Below are positions 50,805 through 62,991 of a DNA stretch of 64,000 nucleotides, in pieces. The notes below the pieces were generated by a model. It was not told where the DNA came from, made no database searches, and saw only the letters and a list, made by a program, of their open reading frames with translations. A program made the position numbers and the translations under genes. Every line of letters begins with the position of its first letter. Position 1 is the stretch's first letter. This stretch comes from Datnioides undecimradiatus (taxonomy: Eukaryota > Chordata > Actinopteri > Lobotiformes > Datnioididae). The stretch covers positions 558,001 through 622,000 of the forward strand of contig WARS01000052.1 in assembly GCA_008933995.1 (NCBI GenBank). Reading direction: 5' to 3'.

Positions 50805-51008
50805 TGGGGCTCAGCAAGTCTTCTACTAATGGCCTGATTGGCGGTTCGATCCCCTGTCCGCACGTCCTTGCCAAGACCCTGAACCGCAAACAGCTCCAGA
50901 TGGTCAGGCCAGCACTCACCGCCATTAGTGTTTGTGCATTGGTGAATTTGAGGCAAACTGTGAAGTGCTTATAATAAAAGCGTTATATAGATGACGCCAT
51001 TTACCATT
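50805..51008 (+). mobile_element. tRNA-derived SINE, diverged copy
   Basis: The left part has an A-box-like tggggctcagcaagt and a clear RNA polymerase III B-box, ggttcgatccc, at 50843-50853. The body follows the order gtccttgccaagaccctgaacc, ccattagtgtttgtgcattggtga, gtgaagtgctt, and ends with ataaaagcgttatataga…ccatttacc. That order and tail (…aagcgctatataaatgcagtccatttacc) are those of an abundant fish SINE whose 3' end is shared with a LINE. About 204 bases, near full length but mutated in the promoter boxes and body, so probably inactive. The short frame 50732-50974 runs through it and is not a gene. Confidence 0.8.
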
Positions 51009-53397
51009 GGAGATACTGCACTTGGGTACCAAACCTAACAAAGGGAATCTGTTTTTGGATTTTTGAAGTCTGATACTGACACTGAATCCTTGAGCAATTC
51101 GGATTAATCTGCATTTCTTACTTCGGAGCTCCTGATAAGGCCAGATGCGTTCTAGGTTTTTGATGTGGTGAGTGGGTGTCAGAGGAGCGAGATTGGCAAG
51201 CGTTTAACAGATAATTGTTAAATATTCACCAAATCAGTCTTCCAGAGTTTGCCCAGCCTCTAATCAAAAAGCGTGGTGGGCATCTTGAGTAATTGATGCA
51301 TAGCTAATGACTCTGTGATTAATAGCCTGGCACTCGACTCGCATAAAATGTGGCTGATCCAAAGCCGAGAAAGGGGAGAGGGTTGAAAACAAAGACCCGG
51401 CGATGTTCTGTGACGTGTTCAAGGCCACTGAACATTGTCGAGCCATCGCTCGTATAAAAGCCATCTAATTAGAGAAGAAAAGCTCAGTGCTGGGTGTGTT
51501 AATATGTGATGGGTGTTAATTAGGTTTGTCCAGGCATATGGAGATTTGCTCTCTGGATTAGCATGGCTGTGAATGACGGCAAAAGGGGGGAGGGATAGTT
51601 AGTTTAGCTTGGTGGCTCTGATTGGCTACAAGGCTTGTATGGTGGAAATGTATCTGTGAATCTCTGAATAAGATTCGCTCAAAGGTCCTTTGGGTTTTGT
51701 AAAGGTCACCGTTTTGTTCCTCTTGACAGAGGGGTGGCTGTATCTGACCGGTTTCACCCTCCACTCAACAAGTGCCAGCCGAGAGAAGAAAAGACACTAA
51801 TTACCGACACCCTGTTCGCGCTAATAACCTTCTCATTCAAATGAGGGTCAACGCTTTCCTCATCTGTATTCGAGCTACACAAAAGCAGCTATTAAATACC
51901 AAGAAATTTCCCCGGCCAGGTCACAAGAGCTGATAGATGAAATCCACGGCTGCATCTGAGGATCCCCCTGATGTGAGCAACAGCAGTACATATGATGCCA
52001 TTATTCCATGCTGTGTGCCTCGCTAAGACAGATGGTCCTGGGGGAACCAGCGAAGCCTCGCCACCGGCCTCCCTCCTCTCCCCAAAGACACTATTGGTGG
52101 ATCCAGCACTGTGCTGGGCTAATATTAGCCACAGATAAGGACACCTGCAGAGCGAGGACATTTGGTATCAACCAGAGATATAGGGAAACCTTCAGTCCAG
52201 CTATATATAGCCTGGAGATATGAGAGGAGAAAGGCCTGCATGCTGTGATGTTCTCTGTCACTTCCTTTTCTGCTTTGAAAAATGTGTTTCTGGGAATAAA
52301 TGGACTCCGCTGCTCCGTTTCATTCTGCACGGATCGGACTGAACCCTGTTTTTCTACAAGCTATTTCAATATGATTCCTTTTTACAGGTTCGTATTGTGG
52401 AAGATACATTAAATAAATACAGGAGGGGACATAATTACTGACATACTCAGTTCAGAATATTGATTGGTGGTTTTTAATGTTCAGCCCATGAGTAATTTAG
52501 CATTATGAAAACAATATGAATTGCACATATTTGAAATTAGCAATACTGAGAGAACAGCCTTCATCCAGAGTAAAAGGCTGCACAGCTGATGCCCACGGTG
52601 GCATGAATCCACCCCCACGCTGTCTGTGCCTTGTTTCAGATGCATTCTGCTGCTAGAGACGTACATGCTATTCATCAAACATGTACACCAGACCGCATGC
52701 ACAGTTTGCCTGTCATCTGAGGCGCACCTAGCCCGTAATCAGTGAAGTGCTCCTCGCTCCCTCATGCATATTCATTCAGAGCAGGATTCAGCCAATGACG
52801 GGAGGAGATGTGAAAAGTGGGGTTTGCGGACATTGTGTCGTCGGTTTCAGGTGTATATTCATATTTCACTACTGTACTTCCTACATTTATAGGTCACGGT
52901 GGGTAAAAGGGTATTTAAGTCATTGTTATTGTGAAGGCTGAAACAGGGTGCAGCAGAGATATCAAATGAGTGCAATACCTGTCCACTAAACACGGAGGGA
53001 GTTGACATCAGACGCTGAAATGTTTCTTCATTTTTTTAATGTTTGTATTTTTTTTTAAAGATATTTTATAAATAAATAGCCAACCATATGATAAATAAGA
53101 ACCGCAACCTACCCATTTCTGTCAGTCGCCCAAGTCATTTTGGCTCCGTTGCAAGTCCCTCTCAGGTTTTTTCTTATATTTTCACACACTAGACGCCTCA
53201 TTTAAGGCAATAAATGTGTGAATATATAAGGAAATATACTACGCTCTGTGTTTGTGTCAAGTAGCGGGAGGGTGGAGGAAAAGACGGATGCTTTTAGCGA
53301 GTTACTAGAAAGTATGAATGTATAAAATAATGGACCGTGACGTCCCCTACTGTAGCACATCACCTCGCTCTCATCTCCTCAGCCTGAAACACGTGCG
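51009..53397. other. Non-coding stretch, no gene seen
   Basis: A palindromic ccag-ctatatatag-cctgg at 52197-52215 contains a TATA-like core, but no promoter context is visible. The segment 51480-51545 (gtgttaattaggtt, gatttgctctctggattagc) is homeodomain-word rich. No exon or RNA gene recognised. Confidence 0.6.
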
Positions 53398-53431
53398 GCT
53401 AGCTCAAAGCTATCAAGCTTTGGAAGCTAGC
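53398..53431 (+). other. Near-perfect 34-nt hairpin
   Basis: GCTAGCT-CAAAGCT, loop ATCA, AGCTTTG-GA-AGCTAGC: fourteen base pairs with one two-base bulge and a four-base loop. It sits in a cluster of four GCTAGC words (53398, 53426, 53453 and about 53545). DNA cruciform or RNA stem-loop potential is strong, but it is too short for a pre-miRNA. Confidence 0.7.
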
Positions 53432-55749
53432 TTATATGCTGCTCTGCATTGCTAGCTGGCTGACTCTGCTGCTCCCAGTTGGTACCTGGTCGTCCCAGCT
53501 TACATTACTCGAGGCAGGTTGACGTGAAGCTACACGGCAAAACTAGCTAGCAACCTGGCACTCAAACCGTTCTTTGTACCAGGCTTCAGACATTTTTATT
53601 TCTGCTGGGAAGCTGGAAACTTTAATATTAGGAGTTCATGGAAAATGACTTTTGGAGCCGGCATCATGTGGCCACTTGAGGGAACGCAGCTCTTGACGCT
53701 TCACTTTGAGTCGTTGACACAAAGTAATTGCGCGTACCGGATAAAGATGAGGAGGTCGGCGGCAAGAGAAGAGCACATTTCCCATAAGGCGTCTCTTATT
53801 TATCACATTATTGCTATTTTGACTTGTTTTGCTGAGAATTAACACTAACTAACTCTGCTTTGAAGTGACTGACTCATGCGAAAGGACACAATCAATGGAA
53901 TATCTAATCATCCCAATACAGTATTCCATTAAATTTGTGTTAGGCTGTTATTAAAAGCTGATGTGTTTGCCTCATAATTACTCAAGTACATGCCCCTGCA
54001 CGCTTCCAAGTCATAGTTTCTTGAAGCCGAGTGCAGAGGGGAAAGCGTAAAAATAACATGTTGGGGTCTCGTTACGCTGATGCTCTCAGCGTGCTCTGCA
54101 TCAAACGTTCACAAAAAGCATATCATTATATATGCTGCATATTTCAGAGATTATATTTCAGTGTATTTTAGTTTTATAAATATTTTATTAATCAGTTTGG
54201 GTGTCTGTTTACAGCCGGGACACAGAATTAAGGCGTTTTAACTGTGATTTAAACATATCGAGTGTTTTGAGATTGATTTGAAATGTGAAATGATATGTCA
54301 TCACGTGCAAACGCTTCACATATATATATATCGCTCAGGGAAGAAAGGAAGTAGGAAACGTTTCCACCTCTCCGCCGTAATCAGCGGTTCGTGATGATAT
54401 CAAATGCTTCACCCACATGCAATTATGATACTTGATATTTCCATCGTCTTGTTTTCTCTTCCAGCCGGCGTAGTGCCTGTCAATCTTTGGGTTTTCTTCC
54501 CCCTCCCCCGAGTGTGTGATTTACGTGTGGGTGTGCACGTACTTACACGTTACCAACACACCTGAGGGTGCGCATGTGCGCGCTGAGAGCGTGTTTACCC
54601 TCGTCGTCAACATGATTTAGGAAGTGTGTGCGTGAGTAATGGGCGAGGATTAGGACTGGGGCTGAGGGTGAAATTAATATTAAATTCGAGTTGGGAGACA
54701 GTTTGACGTGGGATTTCTAGTCACAACAAGGGCAGGATGGAAGTTTCTATTGAAAACTGCTTGAAATACAGTTAAGCAAAGAAACATAACACTGTTTTAT
54801 ATATTGCAAAACTATGGTACACAAGACTCTGACCTTTAAACCTTCAGTGTGCATGCACACAAACTATATGGTAACTACATTTTAGCTTTCAAACATTAAT
54901 CAGAAAAGACTTTTTTAAATCAAGACACAACTTATTAACATTATACAGGCACTCTTTTGAATATTAGGTTCGAGTTCTCCAAACCAAAATGTCAAAAATG
55001 ACATATATAGCTTATCCGTAGCTTAGTTAGCTGCTTTTCACACTAATGTCGCTAATCAGATAGCACTGAACGGAAGCTACACTGAGCCAGATGTGTGACG
55101 TGTGTGACATTTGGCCGAAAATACATGGAAACGAGCGAGCAAACAAGCGTTTCAGAGCCACGTCTCATGCCAGAAAGACAGCGAGTTGTGTTAACAGGAT
55201 TCTGCTCCAACTCGTAGCTTCTGCTAAATCACGGTAGCCACTGCTTTGGCACAGTAAAGTTAGGTAGCTAGCGACTTGGAGCTGATGTTCGCTGGTTTAA
55301 TGTCAGATTAATGTTTGCTGCAATTTAAAACAATGTGAAGTGAAAGCAGTGAATGCAGGCCGTCACAGCGTACGAGGAGTGTGTGTTCAGTCGTGTTGTG
55401 CTCGTTCGCATCATGTTCGATCATCTCCCTGCTTGGCTACATGTAGCTTCAGCCTGTATGCAGTCTGCGGGCCTCATCTTAGCCACACACACGCTCCTCC
55501 ACAGACACACACACACCGTCTGCTCACCGGCTGCTATCATCTGCTGGCATGAGCACACACCAGCTCGTGCCCTCCATGGGGGGGGGGGGGGTGCTTTGGA
55601 GAGTTGTGGGTGGGAGGGCAGGTTTTCTGGCAGGCCCTCCGCTCTTCACCCTGCACACTGGGCTGTCTGTCTCAAACTCCCCTCCTGTCAACTCAAGGAC
55701 TCCTCGATCAAGTGTCTGTCACTATCGCTCTCTCTGTCTGTCCCCGCAG
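53432..55749. other. Non-coding stretch, no gene seen
   Basis: The segment 53860-54110 is AT-rich and motif-dense (a candidate conserved element) and includes nine-base inverted arms aatggaata (53894-53902) and tattccatt (53922-53930). An (AT)n run lies near 54320-54332. TAGC words cluster at 55015-55275. A G14 run is at 55578-55591. Confidence 0.6.
55578..55591 (+). repeat. G14 homopolymer
   Basis: Fourteen G; length likely polymorphic or error-prone. It shifts the reading of the open frames that cross it (55353-55782), which are not considered genes. Confidence 0.85.
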
Positions 55750-55778
55750 ATAACTAACAGATGTCCAAGTCAGAGACG
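55750..55778 (+). other. Candidate short first coding exon (MSKSET…)
   Basis: Upstream, a long pyrimidine-rich stretch (tatcgctctctctgtctgtccccgcag) ends in AG at 55748-55749. The segment reads ataactaacag and then ATG at 55761. An in-frame TAA lies two codons before the ATG. The segment encodes MSKSET and is cut after codon 6, in phase 0, by a strong donor ACG|GTGAGTG at 55779. The Kozak context is poor (C at -3, T at +4), which argues against it. A first coding exon this short is seen in some vertebrate regulators, but I cannot name the gene from six residues. If real, the rest of the window downstream is intron 1. It may equally be a fortuitous pair of splice signals. Confidence 0.27.
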
Positions 55779-57242
55779 GTGAGTGACATGCCATCACGGC
55801 GAGGGTGGGTGGGATTATGCAGCGTGTAACAGGATTACAAGTGAAATGCTAGCTGTTGCACGCCGCTGCCGGCGTAACAAGCACAGTAGCCTCGTCGGAT
55901 TACCAGTGGTGTTGAGAGGCTGTCACCGCTTTTAAGTCAAATCTACAGCGACAGCCTTTGAGGAGTTATGCAGATGCATGCGGAGTTCAAGACGTCGGTT
56001 TCTACCTCTGTGCAATGTCTGTAGTGGATCAGCAGACTGTCCACCGTGAAGCTCATGGGATGGTGCAGCAGCAGCTCCCCACTTGTAAACACACTTCATT
56101 GCATTTTTAAGCTTTTTGTTTATCACCTTTACACTTCATTTACGTGGAAAAAGAATTATGCATTGTGTGCGTTTTTTGTTTTGGACGTGGTGGAAAGAAT
56201 GAAGTCAGGTGGCCTTTGCTGTCATGGTAACGGCAATCAGCAGTTAATGGTGCAAATGGTTCCGCTTTAGGTCGCTGCAGGTTGGGTTTGGGCACCAAAA
56301 CTACTCGTTGTCATGGAAAATGTCGTGGTTTGCAGTCAAATAAGTGTGTTTGTTAAATCAGTGTCTCAGTTACATACGTGAATTATATTTTTCTGAGTTA
56401 AATATGGTTTAGTGAGGTACAATAAGCAAAAGTGCACAAGACTTACGGTGGCGTCCTGCGCGAAGGCCCCGTTTGTTCGACTTCTCCTCTCTACATGAGC
56501 TTTATTGCTTTTTAGATGGGACTAAAAGCTTTGAAATGACGTGTGAAAAGCGAAATATATAGACAAGACATGCAGAATGGCTTTAGACAATGTTAGTCAC
56601 GTGCCATTTAGTGGCACCAGGCTGCACTGCTGAACTAGAGCAAAGCTGAACGACAGTAATTTGACCACAGAGACAAAATGTAACGCGTTAATCTGATTCT
56701 ACCTGTTTTGTGAATTGTGAAAATTACACGTTGAGTTATTTGAATTTTTCTGTAAGTGGGGAAAAAAAAAATCCAACTTCTACTTTAACAAAATAAAAGT
56801 TGTAAAAAAGGAAATTTGAATATTTTTGTGTATAATTTAAAAGCAGAACAAAAGATTTTAGCCGAGGATGGAAATTATCTCTCTCTCTTCACTGATTCAA
56901 ACCTTTTTTTCTCAGACTTCAGAAAGATATGAATTAAATTATCACACATTATCTCACGTTACACGGGAAAATCTGTAACTTGCTCGACGTGATAGCTGTT
57001 GTTTTTACTGGGGGGGGGGTGAAATTGCTGCAAATGTGTGCACGAGACCTGAGAACAAAAAACCAGCAGTTTAGCAGCTTCATCTAAAAGCTATTGGCAG
57101 ATTGACGCAGTCACATCTGCTCACACTGTATTCGTGCTTTATCAGTCTGGAACAAAACTCTCTAGACAACTGAAAACTAAATGTTATGTCAGTGTTATCT
57201 CTCGCGCAGAAGCTTTTCTCTCCCTGGTTTTGACATTCATGC

Positions 57243-57273
<31 letters not shown>

Positions 57274-59798
57274 GTTGATAATCCTCACGAAACCTATAAT
57301 TATGTGCTGAATGGATCTTCACCCCACCAGGGAAATCAATTAAATCTCAAAGGCTTTTTGTTTAATTTATGAGATGGGATTTTAATTCCACCGGCTAATG
57401 AAAACTAATGAAAACTTCCATTCAGATTTCAGTCGTAGATCAGCACATCAATGGCACCGATGCGAGGCCTTTTAATACATTAGCCGTCTTAATTTGGAGC
57501 ACGTGCGCCTGTGTTTATACATCAAGGGTCCCATATCAAATATCGCCACGCGGCTCCTCTGTTCACGCCGTCATTTGCATTTCCGGGCCTTTAGTCCAAG
57601 CCGGTACACAAAAGGATTTGCGCTGAATATGTGAGGAAAGGCTGATGGACATGTTTGCGGTCACGGAGTTTGAACTTTCAGGTCACGGGGGTGGCCCTCG
57701 AACCACAAAACCAGCCTTCAAAAGGAGCACATTTCAAAGCGGACGATGATCTTCAACAACAAGTGTAATTTATGGGTCGGCGTAGCCAAGTCACGGTATA
57801 TTAATTCTGAGACTCGATGCAGGGCATGGCCAGTGACTGGGGCGAGCTGAGTGAAATGTTGAATGGACTCCCCTCGCTCGTTGCAGGTGGAAGTGAATTC
57901 TAATCCGACCGCGTTGCCGCTCAGCTTACTAATAAACCACCCCCGGGTGCAGGATGGAGACCGCAAATATCCCCCGCCTGCTACTGTGAGCAGTGAATAA
58001 AGACCAGGATCAAGGCCAAAGTCCTGAACCAGACTCAGACCTTCCGACCTTGGGGTTGCAAAGTCTCCACGCCTACTCGCTGAGAATAGTAATGATAAAC
58101 TGGCCTGTGTAGGTGTCGCTGGGAGAGGTTCTCCTAAAAATGTGCTTGCACGGAGTATTCACGGTGTGCAGAGTCATGCAGTCTCGGTACTCAGAACCAA
58201 AAGTGCATCATTTAATCACAGCTGGACAGGAAAATGATATTCCAGGTTCCATTTTTAGTCTCTCCTGGACTATCCATGCTGATTTCCACACATACTGTGA
58301 CTTTAAAAAGATGAATTTCAGAGAATAGTGTTGCCACGACGTCGCCCATTGGTTTCCTGAAGCCATTATCAACGGCTGTCCATCGCCACCTTGGCAGTGC
58401 GTGACTCCGCCTGACTAAGTAGAGCCTCAAGTGGCCGTTCGATGGAAATGCAGATACTGGCACTTCCACGGTGGATTCAATTCTAATGCACGGAGGAATC
58501 GGCTCGGATGGATTCAACAAAGGGCTGACAGGAAATGGGGGAAGGAAAGGAACGTGGTGATGCATACAGGGTCAGCATCTTAAACCCTCCAACACCAAGA
58601 CCATGCAGAACATTTATCCTGCAGAAAAGACTTCAGAGCTGCACCGGCTTTCAGTTGTTGTGCAAAAGAAGGTGCTAAAACAACGACGCGCTTCAGGTGC
58701 ACGTCGGGGTTTGGAGCTGGATATCTGCAACTTCTAAATGTGAGAAGGACTTGAGCCTTGATGTCAGGTAATATAAGTAGGTAGGTAATCCCTCTGGGTT
58801 ATTGGGCATATAAATAAACTTTACAATCTAAGCCTATGTGCAAAAGTACTCATATAATGGCTGAAAGTTACTTACCAGATTCACTGTTTCTCTTATCTCC
58901 TATCACATCACGGCTCAGCTGTCAGGCTGCTGTCAGACAGCTTTGTTTTTACTGCAGAGTGCTTTGTGAGACGTGGTAAAAATGGTTTACAAGCGAACAC
59001 TGTGGCAGCCACTAAGTAGTGTCTATGGCCCTTATTCCAATTAAGCTGTCTCACAAATGAAAGATTAGATGCTAAAGCCCACCTGAAGCACACTAGCCGA
59101 CGGTGCAAAAGGAGGGTAAACGCAAAAATGCTGCAACTGTTTCGCCTCCTGTGCGAAGTTTGCATGCAGCAATGTTAACTGCATGTTTTTCACACATCTC
59201 CACTGGTGTGAAACAGCATTTCGGGAGGGGTTTCCCGTATACAAAGCGTGGATTCATGAAGCATGTCTGCACACAGTGTAGTCTGTACCGTGGCAGGAAG
59301 AAAATACCTTTTGTATGCGTTAAAATTCCTGCCAGTACCTGGACAAAACGTGTTTCTCTGCAGCAAAAAAAACCTCATTTATCAGCGTCCACAAAGCCAC
59401 GATGTGCCGATGCTTTAAATACAGAAGCAACATGTGCGTTTGCATGTGTGCACACTGCACGTTCACGCAGCCTTCCAAGGCCTTCGCAGCTGTGGAGCGA
59501 AAGTACACTTTTTTCTTCTTGACGGCCACGTCTCAGAAGTAAAGTGCGTATTTTTGTAATACCTGTGACATTTGCTTGGCATTTGAATCCACCTCCACAT
59601 CGTTGTCATGCAGGGCGTACAGGAATCAGATTAGCCCATTTATATTGAATTTCAAATCTCCGGATCAGAATTCCCCTCTTAAAACACCCTCGAGTTGAAT
59701 TCCTGTTGACATTTACGTCCGGTGATTGCTATTTCAGATAGGCGCGACACCTAGCATGTTATTTAGATGTCATTTGGATAACGGATTGCGTTTCAACC

Positions 59799-59799
<1 letters not shown>
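55779..59799. other. Non-coding stretch, no gene seen
   Basis: Contains a G10 run near 57010 and the ATT repeat at 57251-57273. A minus-strand donor-like sequence (CTG|GTAAGT) occurs at about 58868-58876, but no matching acceptor or open exon is seen. No RNA gene or transposon recognised. Confidence 0.6.
57251..57273 (+). repeat. (ATT)7-8 microsatellite
   Basis: Perfect ATT repeat preceded by eight T. Confidence 0.95.

Positions 59800-59835
<36 letters not shown>
59800..59835 (+). repeat. (CA)18 microsatellite
   Basis: Thirty-six bases of CA. A GT repeat in the opposite sense follows 110 bases later. Confidence 0.97.
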
Positions 59836-59837
<2 letters not shown>

Positions 59838-59945
59838 TGCCTTTTCTGGATGGAGTTGAGAAAGATGCGAAGCTGCCTGGCAGACTGACACGTCCATTAC
59901 ATGTAATGTTGTGACAGTGGGGAGTCGGTTGCAAATGAGAGCCGG

Positions 59946-59972
59946 CGTGTGTGTGTGTGTGTGTGTATATAT
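59946..59972 (+). repeat. (GT)n(AT)n compound microsatellite
   Basis: About ten GT units passing into TATATAT. It is complementary to the CA repeat at 59800. Confidence 0.93.
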
Positions 59973-61944
59973 GTGCGATCTAGATTAAATTAGCGTCAGT
60001 GCGGCTGCGTGCGGCGCCGTTTCCTGCATGTTTTTGCGGGCGTCCGTGTGTCCTTACATGTCTCTATCTGTGTTTATATATATGTGTGTCATAACAAATC
60101 AGCGGAAACATGTTTGAGCTGATTCTGCGTTCACACGTCCATCACTGCCTCGCGAATGGAAGCGTCTCGTCTCTGACTGACAGATAGCGAACCGCCTCTC
60201 TTGTTTACTAAATAATAATCTCGTGCAGTCAGTCATTTATTACTTGAATGGCCAATTACAGTCATGCACTGCTATTTATTTATTTATTTGACCATTTTTA
60301 GACCGAATGCCCAGGGTGGGAGGTGGACACGCAGAGGTCCGGACTTCCTGAATCCTGAGACCCGTCGATTGTTAGCTTTGGGAACCAAAAGCCTGGTTAA
60401 ACACTTCCTGTTTTGTGTTTAGCTCGCTGTTCACCTCGCTGTTAACAGATATCTGCACATTCATTCAAACTGCATGATGAAGAAGCAACATTTTGATATT
60501 GGAAGTGTCCTGACTTCCATCTTTAGTCCAGGTAGCATCGACCAATCACATTCGAGCAGGCTTTGGTTGAATGCAGACCGCTAACAATCGCACAGAAGAG
60601 TGAGTCTTAGCTTGGACATCTGTTTTTAAGGTGTCTGCCAGCCGCACCGCCGCCCAACACTGATGCTAAATCATCGTCTTATGATAACCAGTGAGTTCCA
60701 ACGTCGCGCTTCGTCTCAAACACCCAGAACCACCAGCTTTTCCCAACCTCGCCAAACAAAAGCTTAATAAACATCAGCTGGGATTAAGTCGGTACAAGCC
60801 CATACTGTAGGGAAAACAAATTCAACATGTTGCCAGTGAACGTGTTACTGATACATTCACTATAAACACGTCGTGACTTGGCAGATGCACGAAGGCTTCC
60901 CCATCAGATCGACACCAACTTGCAATCCTATGTGTGTTCAGGGATTTCTAAATATGAATAGATTGTTATTTGGTAATAATAAAGTATAATAATGGGTTAA
61001 AGTAAAAGAAATACTGAGCTTTCCAAATAAACCTTTCAGGGCTCTGCTGCAGCTTGTCATCTGTGTTCACCCAGTACAAATCATACAGTGGGAAACAGCG
61101 CGTTTGGCTTCATTTTGATAAACGGCGACTCGTTAAATCAATCAACATATGAGAACAAACAGACGGTGCAGAGTTTAATCGCCGTGGGAAGTCTCTCTGT
61201 GCACGTCTAATCACTTTCACCCTCTTGAAACATGTCAGCCTTTAAACTTATTGTGACTGACACTGATTGAAGCTGACCACTACAAGGAAGAGAGGACACT
61301 ACGAACCTGTTGAGGCCATCTTTAAAGGCTGCGGTGCACAGAATGGCGTCTGTATTTAGAATTATGCCGTCATTGCACCTACATTTACTTCATGTTCACT
61401 GTGTTTTTCATTTATGAATGAGTACTGCTTTGACCATTCGACTGATCTGAGGTGCAGCTCTGATGATGCACCTGTTCAGAAATCAAAACTCCTCTGTGCT
61501 AAGTGCTAATCCTCGCCTTCTCTCCTGTTAACCTTCACATTCATGCGCTCTCTTCTGATGAGCAGTAAATCAGAAAAAGTGATTCCCTAGTTGCTTCGAT
61601 GTCAGACCGTGATAAATATCAGGGGACAGAAAACAGACGTGCAACAACAGCGTATCAGAAGCCGCGTTTACATACTTTGTCGATGTTAAATCAAACATCG
61701 GGGTTTTCCAGTGAAAACCATCAGCTTCGCAGTATTTCCTGAGTCCCACCGATGATGGACGAGTACCCCGAGGATCAACCCAATAAATTAGCAGAACGGC
61801 AGCCTAATCATGTTAGCGATACCCACAGACATCTGGTAAACACTTCAGCTGGAACCATGCAAATGAACTCTGGCATAATGGACGGCCAATTACGGATTTG
61901 ACTGATGGGGCGAGCGGAGGGGGGTTTGGTGCATTTGTGTTTGT

Positions 61945-61965
61945 AAAAATAAATAAATAAATAAA
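61945..61965 (+). repeat. (AAAT)5 microsatellite
   Basis: Five perfect AAAT units. Confidence 0.92.
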
Positions 61966-62640
61966 CTGTATGCAAAACTCGGATTGTGTGTCTACATATA
62001 CACACGCATACACACACGCATGGTTACGGCTACTGATGCGTTTGCTCATTTCTGCACACATGCATGCCACATTTATATTCATTCATGTAATCTGATGCAT
62101 TTTCTTGGTGTAGAAGGCTTAATTTGTTTGTGTATATATACTCTTCCATGCATACTTGTGTTTATGAAATGCACGTGCACGCACATGTGTGAGCGTGTAT
62201 ACATTCAATGTCTGTTTATAGACGTGTTTAGTTTAGACGTCTTTGTGCGCGTCTCTGCGTGTGCACGTGCGCTCCCCCGCGGACTTCCTCATCTGTGTGT
62301 GACAGCGTGACAGATTTACATTACTGAGCTCACCTGTTGACGTGCAGGGGGGGGCCGAAAACGATAACTATCGATATTGCCATGGTAACTGTCGCCCTGC
62401 TGTTCCCTGCGACCCACAATGCAGTGTATATGTGTGTGTGTTGGTGTGACTGCATGTGTGTGTGTGTGTGATTGGTGGTGGGGGGGGGGCTGCTGTTGCT
62501 TGTGGGGGCTGGATGTTCTTTTCCAGAGGTATAGCAGGCGACACAACGGGTAGGAGACAGGGATTACAGCCTCAGCCAGTGGTAAATAATACGGCCACGC
62601 TGCTAGCCTCTGTGCAGCAAAGCCTGTGTATTTCTGAGTG

Positions 62641-62654
62641 GTTGCCTTGGCAAC
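62641..62654 (+). promoter_or_regulatory. X-box (RFX-type) motif
   Basis: GTTGCC-TT-GGCAAC, an ideal symmetric X-box with a two-base spacer. A weaker relative, ATTGCC-AT-GGTAAC, lies 265 bases upstream at 62376-62389. Confidence 0.5.
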
Positions 62655-62968
62655 AAGGAGCAGAGAGTGGCCCTAATTTTGTGTTGGACTCCCTGAGACA
62701 GATGAGCTGTTCGGCGCGTTGAGGAGGGCTGTTCATGTTCTGTATGTTTGTGTTAGGAGAGGAAATATATAGTGAGAGGAGGAGGCTACTCTGCAGTGTG
62801 TGGTGGCTGTCGGCCCTGCTGCTGCTGCTAAATATAAATGAAATGTGTAGGGTAAATTAACTTTTTTTTTGCGTGCAGTCTTCCAGGAGGGGGTCAGAGG
62901 TCAGCGGGCTGGATTCAGCTGGAAGTTTGCCAATTACACTGACAGTCAGTTATGCTACCCCCTGCTTC

Positions 62969-62991
62969 CTGCTGCTGCTGCTGCTGCTGCT
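62969..62991 (+). repeat. (CTG)7 microsatellite
   Basis: Seven CTG units. A shorter (CTG)4 run lies at about 62817-62829. The frame reads leucine, alanine or cysteine runs, but no coding context is present. Confidence 0.93.

Noticed and set aside
50732..50974. 80-codon frame
   Set aside because: It runs through the diverged SINE at 50805-51008.
58860..59165. Strong minus-strand donor (CTG|GTAAGT) next to an 85-codon minus frame
   Set aside because: The sequence preceding the donor has stops in the relevant frames and no convincing acceptor. The open frame ends before the donor.
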